Source: an uncultured Prevotella sp. (GTDB lineage Bacteria; Bacteroidota; Bacteroidia; Bacteroidales; Bacteroidaceae). From it: a stretch of DNA of 32,618 nucleotides. Positions 1-7,537 of the stretch are shown here, piece after piece. The stretch covers positions 1 through 32,618 of the forward strand of contig UQZX01000028.1 of NCBI GenBank assembly GCA_900545525.1, in the 5' to 3' direction. Under the pieces are notes generated by a model. The model did no database searches and was not told the origin of the DNA. It saw nothing but the letters and a program-made list of their open reading frames with translations. The first letter of the stretch is position 1. Every line of letters starts with the position of its first letter. The position numbers and the translations under genes are program-made.

Positions 1-55
1 CTTTTCCAAAGGAGGGGCAGGGGTGGTTTGTGATATAACAAGAAAGATAAATTCA

Positions 56-98
56 TCGAACTAACGTTACTTAATATGAATGCGTCGAACTAACGTTA
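56..98. repeat. Pair of 14-base direct repeats with palindromic core
   Basis: TCGAACTAACGTTA occurs at 56-69 and again at 85-98, 29 bases apart. The last eight bases, TAACGTTA, are a perfect palindrome. They sit in an AT-rich non-coding stretch at the left edge. They could be remnants of a mobile element end or protein-binding sites; nothing nearby decides. Bases 1-55 show no feature beyond a purine-rich stretch at about 8-28. Confidence 0.6.
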
Positions 99-154
99 AT
101 TTGACTTTTCCACGTCACATTGTAAGTATCTGAAAAACAGAATGATACCTTTTG

Positions 155-246
155 GGCTCCAAAAGGCGGTCTTTTAGCCTGCAATATGCCGTTTTTTAGA
201 ACGCAAAAGGCGGCATATTGGAAAGCAGTTTGTAATGTCTTACAAA
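155..246. repeat. Repeat-rich non-coding block with two hairpins
   Basis: CAAAAGGCGG is found at 160-169 and 204-213. A perfect 10-bp inverted repeat, CAATATGCCG (182-191) and CGGCATATTG (211-220), encloses the second copy. A second perfect hairpin, TTTGTAA (229-235) with TTACAAA (240-246), follows directly. This composition resembles interspersed intergenic repeats that I associate with Prevotella genomes, but I cannot confirm that here. A minus-strand reading frame from 333 to 196 (45 codons) runs through the block and is probably only part of the repeat. The rest of the gene-free left edge up to 335 shows nothing else. Confidence 0.5.
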
Positions 247-335
247 TTCAAGCCTTATATACCGCCGTCGGCTCAACGGGCAATTGGGCTGCGCAAGACC
301 ATAAGTGATGATGGGAGTGTATTCGCCGGGCATGA

Positions 336-654
336 TTAAACATTGCCGGCTGTACCCGTGCAGCTCTTCCTGTCGGCAAGAAACCGCCTCAACATGAACG
401 CCATAAAGTACGGGAATGTGAAGAATTTTCCGTTGAAACCGATGTTTTTATAGCCCAGTTTTATACCGTACTTCACATCTGCGTATCTGTTCTCCTTCAA
501 CAAGTTGTTAAGCGATACGGTAGCCCCGTCTGTGGCTTTCACCTCCACCGGAACAAGCGAATCGGCATCTCTTAAAAAGATCCGGATTACTCTTCCACTC
601 CATCAAAAAAGCATCCACTTTTGCCTGAGCATCTTATACATTTCCGTAAATCAT
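336..654 (-). pseudogene. Decayed, internally deleted AAA/DUF4143 ATPase gene
   Basis: Two fragments of one protein family lie head to tail. From the ATG at 654 the frame reads MIYGNV, a TAA stop, then DAQAKVDAFLMEWKSNPD, which resembles the N-terminus of the AAA_14/DUF4143 ATPases common in Bacteroidales. From about 575 down to 336, in another frame, it reads RDADSLVPVEVKA and then KYGIKLGYKNIGFNG with a FTFPYF stretch, the typical C-terminal nuclease-like end of the same family. The P-loop, Walker B and most of the protein (about 300 residues in this family) are gone, and the join changes frame. So this is a remnant with an early stop, a large internal deletion and a frame change. Intact members are of uncertain function, often suggested to be toxin- or defence-like. 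The family assignment rests on recall of the motifs. Confidence 0.75.
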
Positions 655-667
655 TGATTTTCACCTA

Positions 668-675
668 CAAAGATA
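668..675 (-). promoter_or_regulatory. -7 promoter element of the ATPase remnant
   Basis: TATCTTTG on the minus strand matches the Bacteroidetes TAnnTTTG element and lies 13 bases upstream of the remnant start at 654. No TTTG is seen at the -33 distance. It suggests the promoter survived when the gene decayed. Confidence 0.45.
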
Positions 676-680
676 ACTAT

Positions 681-757
681 TTTCACATAATCCAGCATGT
701 TTTAGGGTATATTTTTCACATAATCCGGCACTTTTTTGCCTCATTTTTCACATTTCC
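681..757. repeat. Three-copy short repeat, 32-33 base spacing
   Basis: TTTCACATAATCC starts at 681 and 714, and a degenerate copy, TTTCACATTTCC, starts at 746. The spacing of about three helical turns and the position just upstream of the ATPase remnant promoter suggest a binding array for a regulator or the remnant of one. No other feature explains it. Confidence 0.55.
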
Positions 758-791
758 CCGTTTTTTAACAGGGTTTTAAACGGCATGAAAC

Positions 792-836
792 AAAAAAAAC
801 CGGACTGCACTTTTGTCATGCAATCCGGACTTTTTT
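792..836 (-). terminator. Terminator of the protease/secreted-protein operon
   Basis: CCGGACTGCA (800-809) pairs with TGCAATCCGG (819-828) with one mismatch and a 9-base loop. Read on the minus strand it is followed by a run of eight T (792-799); on the plus strand it is also followed by T6 (831-836). It lies 26 bases beyond the stop of the minus-strand gene ending at 863 and may act in both directions. Confidence 0.8.
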
Positions 837-862
837 ATTTGTCGGAGTGTCACCCCGCGATG

Positions 863-3800
863 TTACTTCATTATCACCTTGCTGCTCTCAACAGTGCCGT
901 CGGTGTATGTAACCACGCGCACGCTGACGCCCTTCTGCGGTGCTTTAAGCTCACGTCCGCTCACGTCGTAATAGCGTATGCTGCCTACAGGCTTCCCGTT
1001 TATTGCGGCATTGTCTATATATGTTGCCCCGCTCTTTTCAACGACGATGTTGTCAAGATAGATAACATCATGGCCTCCGCCCGTAAATCCTAAGAAGGCA
1101 AGACCTATGAACGAGGAACTCTTAAACCTGCTGAGGGAGACTTCATACTGCTTCCAGCCGTCTTCAACATCAGAGCCAACGGTATGTTGTGCCATAAGCA
1201 GATAACTTCCGTCGTCAGCATTGACGAGCACTTGTATCTGAGGTGCGTTGTTCGGGTAAGCCGTGGCAATGTTGTAAACCCAGAACCTGAGCACCGCATT
1301 CTCGCCGCCAAGGCTTATCTTTGGTGAAACAAAGCCTGCGCCGCCAAATGTCTCGTAATAGTTGCCGTTGTACATATAGGCAACTCCGTTGTCGTTGTCC
1401 TGTGGCAAGGCTCCGTTATACCCTTCTCCGTCCGGGTTGGCGATACCCCATGTATAGACATTGCTGTTTGTTGTGACGATGTCCCACGGCCTGGTAGTAA
1501 GGTCCTTGCCTGCGAACGACTCCTTGAAAGGCAGTCCGTAGAGCTTGCCGAGCAATGCAGACACTACATAAGCCCTGCCCTCACCCTCGGTATTTACGGG
1601 AGATACGGCATAATACAAGTACTTCTGCTCGTCAAGGGGTTCGTTCTCAACTGTGTATGTGCAATTTTTAACGCCCTCTTTGATAAGCGTCAGCACCTGT
1701 GTCGTCGCATCGTATGAATATATATTGTACGACATCTCGCTCTCAACGATAACACCGCCGTTCGCACCTTCCTCCGGTGCTTTCCATGAGAGCACGGCAT
1801 CCTTGTTGTCGGGCGTCGCCTTACATGCAAGGTCGAGAACGAGGTCGGCTGCGTCGCGACCTACGAACAGGGTGTCGGTAAGCACCTCGCTGCGTCCGTA
1901 AGAGTTCTCGGCAACAATCATATAGGTGTTTTTGCCGTGCTGAGCCTGCGTGTCCGTCCACTTAACAAGCTGTCCGGGAACGGCATTGTTGTCAGAATAT
2001 ACAGGTGTGGGGCTTTGTCCGCGATATACTTCCACCTTGAGATTGCCCGACAGCTTGTTGCCCTGATAGTCGGTCTCAGGCATCTTGAACTGCATGTCCA
2101 CGCTCAGGTTGCCGTTCTTGTCGGCAGCAGCCTTGTAACCGGTGAACTTGAACGGAGAGAACGCAGACTTCAGGTAAGTAAGCGAAATGTCGTCGATGTC
2201 CGCCATGATATAGTCAAACTGCTTCGTGCTTACGGTGTGCACGCCGAAGAAGAACTTTCCGGCATCGGTCGTGACAACGTTGTGCGACACAGGCATCTTC
2301 TGCCAGCCGGTGCTTCGCGGCAGTGCCCCCAGCTCGGTGGTCTGTGCCTCGGGCGTTGCATCGGTACCCATATACAGGTTGTTTGTTATGGTTTCAGAAT
2401 ACAGGTTGATGTTTGCCTTGTAGGCAAAGGAGTATACCGAGTTGGCATCGAGCTTGAACTTGGGAGTGTACAGCCATGCCTCTACCGGTTCGGTCTCGTT
2501 GTTGTTGAATGCCGATATTGTCAGGCACTTGTTGTAGTCGCTGTATTTCCACAGGCTGTTTTCAATATTTTCTTCGGTCAGTCCTGATATGGTGCTCTTG
2601 TAAAGGGATACCGCCGACTTGTCGTCAAACGTCTCCAAATATGGTGCGGAATATATGCCGATGAATGTCTGCGCATCAACAGCGGCACCTACGCCCTGCC
2701 CGTTCTCACCCACTACGGTGTAGGTGTTTACTCCGACCCTATCCACCTTGGTATCGTTGAAGCTCAGGCTTGCACCTGTCTGCGGATTGTCAAAGGTGTG
2801 TATGGGAGTTGCGCTGCCGTTGCGGTAGATGTTAACCTTCGTAATGGTGAGCGGTTCGCTGCCGTCAAGAGCCTTTGTCGGAGTGGTGAAGCTGATTTCG
2901 GCTGCCATTGCATCGCCTGCATCGGGCGTGACTGTAAGGTTTTCGACAGCCATGGGAGCCTTTGCTGCACCCACCTTGCTGACAGAAACGCTCTTAATCA
3001 TCATCATCGTAGAATTTTTCTCGGCATCGCCTGTGTAGTGCAAGGCAATGTAATAACGCCCAGGAGTGTCAACAAAGAATTCCGCATTATAGTCGCTGAA
3101 GTCGTTGTAAAGCTCGAAAGCCTCTTCAGAAGCCATCTTCTTAAAGGTTGCAAGGTCTTTGGGGTCTGTGCCGATATATACTTCGAAGCTCTCGGGATAG
3201 CCCTTTGAGAAAGTCTTCATGTTAATGGTATAGCGGTACATAGCCGCCTCGTCCATGCTGATACCCGGCGTAATAAGCCAGTCGTCGCCCTTGGGATTAT
3301 TGTTCTTGTTGATGTCTATGCGCACATCGCCGCCATATCCGGCACGCCACGTGTTGCCGTCTTTGTTGCCGTCGACAATGGTATAGAAATCGGTAAACGT
3401 GCTTGCGTCAGAGAAGTTCTGGCTGTAAGGCACCGTGAAGGCGTTGCCGCATATCACCTTTGCCGACTCTTCGTAAGCACCGCGCTTTCCGTTGTTTATG
3501 GCATATACACGGTATGAGTAGTTGTGCATCGCATCGGGAACAGGCTCTGAGAACTTTGCCTCCTTCAGGTCTGTTGCCACCGTCACGCTGTCGGGCATGC
3601 GCACAACGGTGTAACACAGGTTGCCGAAGTCGACATATCCCTTGTTGACACCTCCTGCCGGTGCCGTCCATGTAACATTGTTGGTGCCGTCTGCCTCGTG
3701 GGTGAACACAAGGTCGGTAACCTTCAGGGGCACATCATAGCCGGCATACTGATAGACGTAAGCCAATGGAGACCATCCGCCGGCATTCTTGAGGTTGACG

Positions 3801-5005
3801 CTGACATAGTGGTTGCCCTCTTCCAGCGTGACGGGAAGTGACACCTTATCGCCCGGACTGACGTCGCCGCCCTTCACACTTACACCGTCGAGCCATACGT
3901 TAAGCTCTGATTTACCGAGCGGCTCACCGCCGTATGTGGTTGTCGGGACACTGAATGATATAGTGCCGGAAAGACCTCCTTCGGCATCGTATGCCAGCTG
4001 CAGGTCCTCCACCTTGGCGGGAGCATCGTCTTTTGCGCTGCTCTCAATACTGTATAAAGAGGTGAACTGCTCGTTCTTCCTGAAGCTGATAATCTTCTGG
4101 ACGGCAGCTGTTTCGGGATCGACAGTGTACATCGCGCTGCCCTCTGAGGTCTGTGCAGCCCACAGCAGCAGTCCTGTGCGGTTGTCGTAAGTCATGCTCT
4201 GTGAGTAGAGAATTGGAGTGACACCTGTCATGCCGACCATCGTGGGACGTCCTGTTGCCTTGTTTATGTGGTAAAGATCTCCATAGGCGTTGATAAAATA
4301 CATGTCTCCGCTCGGAACGGCAGCAAGCGCCAGCACGTTGTACTTACCCCTGAAAGAGGCAATTTTGTCCATTTCATCGTATTCTCGGTTATACACGCAC
4401 CAGTCAAGACCGCTCAAATCGTCCTTATACATAAAGGCGTAAATCTTGTCGTCTACCGGGTTATATGCCATTGAGGAGGGCAGCAGCGAATAGCGCTTGC
4501 GGCTCGTGTCGTACATCACGTTCTTCTCCTCGGTCCACGTATCGGTGTCGATAGTGATGTAACGTGCGCCGTTGAGCGCGCCCATTACCGACATCTGTGT
4601 TATTCCGAAATACTTCCCGCGGTAATAAGCACCTGAAAGGAACTCGTAGGCGAACGATGTTGCATGTTTGGTATATTCCGGATTGGCGCCCATCTCAAAC
4701 GAATAGATGCCGTAAGGTACGGTCGTTATAGACTCGTTTGCCCAGTCGGTGCTGTTGATAAGCGTACCGAAGAGCGTGCGGCCGTAATAGCCGGCAGTGG
4801 CATCGGCAGCCACCGGAGCAGCCTTGCACAGCGGCTTGGATATCTGTCCGGCTACAGTCCGTTCGCCCGGCACGGCATTCAGTTTCAGCAAACCGGTCCT
4901 GCGCGTCTGTCCGGGATTGCCTGCCGCAGTCTGTGCCGTAGCCGACAGCGACACGGCAAATGCCATGACAGCAGCCGCGGCAGTAAACATTATATTCTTG
5001 TTCAT
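863..5005 (-). CDS. Large secreted multidomain protein with FN3-like and cleaved-adhesin-like modules
   Basis: The 1380-residue protein starts with a clear signal peptide (about 1-24, ending SATAQ). Residues about 95-325 are a repetitive beta-rich region that could be a propeller (ITIDTDTWTEE, MAYNPVDDKIYAF, DLYHINKATGRP). Beta-sandwich modules of fibronectin III type follow, alternating with three jelly-roll modules of the cleaved-adhesin/choice-of-anchor type at about 520-676, 786-955 and 1175-1330. The end (YYDVSGRELKAPQKG near 1345, final VIMK) resembles the Por/type IX secretion C-terminal signal of Bacteroidetes. The start lies 27 bases after the stop of the C10 protease gene, so the two probably share a transcript. 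No catalytic motif was found. It may be a surface adhesin, a carrier or a protease partner; the function is unknown. The domain boundaries are my estimates. Confidence 0.85.
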   Translation of the reverse strand: MNKNIMFTAAAAVMAFAVSLSATAQTAAGNPGQTRRTGLLKLNAVPGERTVAGQISKPLCKAAPVAADATAGYYGRTLFGTLINSTDWANESITTVPYGIYSFEMGANPEYTKHATSFAYEFLSGAYYRGKYFGITQMSVMGALNGARYITIDTDTWTEEKNVMYDTSRKRYSLLPSSMAYNPVDDKIYAFMYKDDLSGLDWCVYNREYDEMDKIASFRGKYNVLALAAVPSGDMYFINAYGDLYHINKATGRPTMVGMTGVTPILYSQSMTYDNRTGLLLWAAQTSEGSAMYTVDPETAAVQKIISFRKNEQFTSLYSIESSAKDDAPAKVEDLQLAYDAEGGLSGTISFSVPTTTYGGEPLGKSELNVWLDGVSVKGGDVSPGDKVSLPVTLEEGNHYVSVNLKNAGGWSPLAYVYQYAGYDVPLKVTDLVFTHEADGTNNVTWTAPAGGVNKGYVDFGNLCYTVVRMPDSVTVATDLKEAKFSEPVPDAMHNYSYRVYAINNGKRGAYEESAKVICGNAFTVPYSQNFSDASTFTDFYTIVDGNKDGNTWRAGYGGDVRIDINKNNNPKGDDWLITPGISMDEAAMYRYTINMKTFSKGYPESFEVYIGTDPKDLATFKKMASEEAFELYNDFSDYNAEFFVDTPGRYYIALHYTGDAEKNSTMMMIKSVSVSKVGAAKAPMAVENLTVTPDAGDAMAAEISFTTPTKALDGSEPLTITKVNIYRNGSATPIHTFDNPQTGASLSFNDTKVDRVGVNTYTVVGENGQGVGAAVDAQTFIGIYSAPYLETFDDKSAVSLYKSTISGLTEENIENSLWKYSDYNKCLTISAFNNNETEPVEAWLYTPKFKLDANSVYSFAYKANINLYSETITNNLYMGTDATPEAQTTELGALPRSTGWQKMPVSHNVVTTDAGKFFFGVHTVSTKQFDYIMADIDDISLTYLKSAFSPFKFTGYKAAADKNGNLSVDMQFKMPETDYQGNKLSGNLKVEVYRGQSPTPVYSDNNAVPGQLVKWTDTQAQHGKNTYMIVAENSYGRSEVLTDTLFVGRDAADLVLDLACKATPDNKDAVLSWKAPEEGANGGVIVESEMSYNIYSYDATTQVLTLIKEGVKNCTYTVENEPLDEQKYLYYAVSPVNTEGEGRAYVVSALLGKLYGLPFKESFAGKDLTTRPWDIVTTNSNVYTWGIANPDGEGYNGALPQDNDNGVAYMYNGNYYETFGGAGFVSPKISLGGENAVLRFWVYNIATAYPNNAPQIQVLVNADDGSYLLMAQHTVGSDVEDGWKQYEVSLSRFKSSSFIGLAFLGFTGGGHDVIYLDNIVVEKSGATYIDNAAINGKPVGSIRYYDVSGRELKAPQKGVSVRVVTYTDGTVESSKVIMK

Positions 5006-5032
5006 ATCTTTGTTTATTTATTTTTGTTCGTA

Positions 5033-7402
5033 TTATTTCATTACTTTCACTGTCCTGTTACCCTGCTTGAGTATATATACGCCCTTGCCGAGAGTCCCGG
5101 TTCCGTTGACGGGGAGGCGTATTCCGTTAATATCGTAAACTTCCGCAGAAGCCCCGTCAGCCTTTTCCACGCCGTCAATGCCAGTCGTGCTGCCAAGCCT
5201 GAACACACATACCGACTTCTCCCTCGGTGTCATAAACGAGTAATAAGTGCCGTCATAGAGCATAAGGCATGCCACGTATGTCTTTCCGGGGATGCCGTTC
5301 TCAAACGGACCGCTGAAGTGAACTTCTGCCGTCTCGCCCTCATTCAAGAACAGATACTGCGGGTCAAGACATCCTTCCTGCACGGCTCCGGACTCGTTGA
5401 AAAAGAAAAGATAGAGATAACCGCCGTAGACACCATTGCTGCAAGTAACCTTTGCGGTAATGTCCATCGCGTTCTTGTCCACATTTTCATTGTCGGCGAA
5501 CGACAGCTGCCCGGCAACTTCAACCACGGCAGCCTCTTCCGGTGCCGCCTTTACCGTAAAGTCGCGGTATTCGCAGATACGTCTGTTGTCATCATCGACA
5601 ATTGTCAGGCTGTAGTCTCCAGGTTGCAGGTTGAACTTGTTAACCATGGAGAGGTCTATGCTGCTGCCCGGCTTGAGGTCTATCTTGTATGTCTCGCCCG
5701 TGGCAACACTGCGCTTGGTCTCCTTGTTGACAACCGATACGGCAACCTCGCCAAAGTAATCAACGTCTCCATTGTTTACTATTGTGGCGTTGATTTTTGT
5801 CATCAGCGACGAATATACTGTTTCCGGAACATCAATGTTGTTCACTGCGAGTTTAAAATATTCAGGGAATGAGAACTTCTGCTGTCCGTCCTCAACTGTC
5901 ACATATATATAATTGGGATAGCCGATGTACTCATCGCGCACGCGGCTCCAGCTGCCCTTGCCTCCCGCAACACGGCAGACAAGTGCCAGGGTGTAACGTC
6001 CCGGCTCAAGAGTGCCCAGCGTTACATCCTTGAAAGGCTCCATGCCATATTGGTATCCCTTCAGCAGCATACCGCTTATTCCGGTCTCAACTACCTTTAC
6101 AATTCGTCCGTCAGCATCGGTGAGCATAAATCCGAACTCCGCATCAGAGTCTTGCCAGCCAATGTTTGCAATCATTCCACACAAGCGAAAATCCACCATT
6201 TCACCGTTGGAAATTACCATTTTAGAAGGCACGAGACCTTCAGATGAAATCAGTTCCACATCGGCTTCGGTACCTTCTGCGGGCGGTTGTATGCCCGTAA
6301 TAAGATACTGACCGTAGTTATAGCCTCCGTTTGCTCCGCCGATACCCTGCATTGCAGGTGTGAGGGCTGTTGTACGGAAGTATCCGTTGCTCATTCCTGC
6401 CCATCCCCAGTTTACGTGTACGAGTCCGTTTTCATCGTATCCATCGAATACAAAGGCATGTCCGCCAGCAGACGAGCGTCCCAGTGCCACCATCGGGCGT
6501 CCGTTGTCAAGCTCATTGCGGATTATGCCCTCCCACTCGGCATTGCTGTATCTGTCGCGGGTACGGTAGGCAATGCCCTTGTCGTAGTTAAAGTAGTTGA
6601 ACAGCGCAGGTGCCACCGGCTCACTTCCCGCACCGCTCGACGAATAGTACTCCATGTTCACCGAAATACCGCAATGCAGCATAAGAAGTGCCACGGCATC
6701 ACGGCTTGCCTTGCTGCTCGCAGAACTATATGTCGGCGTCATGCTGTTCCAGTCGTATGTGGTGTTGCCGAAATCGGCGGTAAGAGACATTCCTCCCAAT
6801 ATTGAAGGTGAGTAGGTGTTAGAGCCACGCCCCTTTTCAGGCCAGCGGTTGTAATACATCACCTGTGCCATAGCCGTTGCCACGCAGCCTGTTGCACATC
6901 GTGTATTGATGTCGTAAGCAGGACACATTTCATTATAAGGTGCGTCCTGACTCCATTTTATGTCACCGAGCAACGGGGCAACAGACCTGCCGAGAGTCTC
7001 TGTCTCTGCCTTGTCAACCTGAATATTGTTCTTTCTGATATAGCTTATCTGCTCCGAATAGTTCTCAAGCCATCCTTTCATCTCCGGTGAAAGCCTGTCA
7101 TATTCAAATCTGCCTGTATCGCTATAGCCTAAAATATCATACGCCCTGTCATCTGCCGCAACAATAACGAAACCGTTACCGTCGCCCACATTGAATGTAT
7201 AAAAACTGTTTTTACCGTTGCTTTCCACTGCCGTGTAAACATGTTTTAGCTTACTTCCGGTTACCGAAGGAGCCTTCATTACCCCTCCGGGACGCGACAA
7301 GAAAGCTCCCGCAAGTCTCTGCGCCTGTGTCTGCGACACGTCCTTGGCAAAAGACGAGAATGCAAACAGCATGCTGAAGATAAGAAGTGTGATTTTTCTC
7401 AT
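5033..7402 (-). CDS. Secreted C10-family (streptopain-like) cysteine protease
   Basis: I chose the ATG at 7402 because it gives a typical signal peptide, MRKITLLIFSMLFAFSSFA; an in-frame start 14 codons upstream would precede it with charged residues. The 789-residue protein has a propeptide (about 20-140), then the peptidase domain. The catalytic Cys is most likely C173 in TGCVATAMAQVM and the His H315 in GGHAFVFDGYDENG, followed by HVNWGWAGMSNGYF, the Trp-rich motif of streptopain and interpain. Residues about 400-740 are beta-sandwich-like. The C-terminus (VYDINGIRLPVNG, then GVYILKQG and final VKVMK) looks like a Por-type sorting tail. The family makes a zymogen that is processed after secretion; members are known virulence or nutrient-acquisition proteases. 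The gene precedes the large secreted protein at 863-5005 by 27 bases. Confidence 0.93.
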   Translation of the reverse strand: MRKITLLIFSMLFAFSSFAKDVSQTQAQRLAGAFLSRPGGVMKAPSVTGSKLKHVYTAVESNGKNSFYTFNVGDGNGFVIVAADDRAYDILGYSDTGRFEYDRLSPEMKGWLENYSEQISYIRKNNIQVDKAETETLGRSVAPLLGDIKWSQDAPYNEMCPAYDINTRCATGCVATAMAQVMYYNRWPEKGRGSNTYSPSILGGMSLTADFGNTTYDWNSMTPTYSSASSKASRDAVALLMLHCGISVNMEYYSSSGAGSEPVAPALFNYFNYDKGIAYRTRDRYSNAEWEGIIRNELDNGRPMVALGRSSAGGHAFVFDGYDENGLVHVNWGWAGMSNGYFRTTALTPAMQGIGGANGGYNYGQYLITGIQPPAEGTEADVELISSEGLVPSKMVISNGEMVDFRLCGMIANIGWQDSDAEFGFMLTDADGRIVKVVETGISGMLLKGYQYGMEPFKDVTLGTLEPGRYTLALVCRVAGGKGSWSRVRDEYIGYPNYIYVTVEDGQQKFSFPEYFKLAVNNIDVPETVYSSLMTKINATIVNNGDVDYFGEVAVSVVNKETKRSVATGETYKIDLKPGSSIDLSMVNKFNLQPGDYSLTIVDDDNRRICEYRDFTVKAAPEEAAVVEVAGQLSFADNENVDKNAMDITAKVTCSNGVYGGYLYLFFFNESGAVQEGCLDPQYLFLNEGETAEVHFSGPFENGIPGKTYVACLMLYDGTYYSFMTPREKSVCVFRLGSTTGIDGVEKADGASAEVYDINGIRLPVNGTGTLGKGVYILKQGNRTVKVMK

Positions 7403-7431
7403 AATGTTATCAATGTTTAATTTTACGCTGG

Positions 7432-7463
7432 CAAAATTAAACAAAATGATACTAAAACATGTT
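7432..7463 (-). promoter_or_regulatory. Protease promoter with overlapping AACATGTT palindrome
   Basis: On the minus strand TAATTTTG (7432-7439) matches TAnnTTTG, 29 bases before the chosen start at 7402. The palindrome AACATGTT (7456-7463) lies 16 bases further upstream, where the -33 element would be. That is a natural place for an operator. No good TTTG is seen at -33. Confidence 0.5.
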
Positions 7464-7482
7464 ATAAAATAACAATCAAATA

Positions 7483-7504
7483 TTTCTAATTTATGAATTA
7501 GAAA
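7483..7504 (-). terminator. AT-rich inverted repeat after the regulator gene
   Basis: TTTCTAATT (7483-7491) and AATTAGAAA (7496-7504) form a perfect 9-bp stem with a TATG loop, 34 bases past the regulator stop. There is only a weak T-rich stretch after it on the minus strand, so it is either a weak terminator or a binding site in the protease promoter region. Confidence 0.4.
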
Positions 7505-7508
7505 GCAA

Positions 7509-7520
7509 AAAACATGTTTT
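7509..7520. promoter_or_regulatory. Perfect 12-base palindrome upstream of the protease
   Basis: AAAACATGTTTT at 7509-7520 is a perfect palindrome containing the same AACATGTT core as 7456-7463, with the two cores 55 bases apart. It is a candidate operator for the protease promoter, perhaps for the adjacent regulator. The assignment is inference. Confidence 0.35.
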
Positions 7521-7537
7521 ACATGCGCCGTAAATCA

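Noticed and set aside
196..333. Minus-strand 45-codon frame beginning MPGEYTPIITYG
   Set aside because: It runs through a block of direct and inverted repeats and has no promoter or ribosome site; more likely part of an interspersed repeat than a gene, so it is not listed as a CDS.
336..548. Stand-alone 70-residue protein
   Set aside because: It is the C-terminal piece of the DUF4143 ATPase family with the N-terminal piece found upstream in another frame, so it is treated as part of a pseudogene.
1937..2587. Plus-strand open frame of 216 codons opposite the large secreted protein
   Set aside because: It lies entirely inside the minus-strand 1380-residue gene, has no recognised motif and no promoter; it is an antisense shadow.
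4664..5872. Plus-strand open frame of 402 codons spanning the protease and secreted protein genes
   Set aside because: It crosses two well-supported minus-strand genes and the gap between them and shows no domain or signal sequence.
7402..7444. Upstream start for the C10 protease
   Set aside because: The extra 14 residues would precede the signal peptide, and the TAATTTTG promoter element lies inside this stretch.
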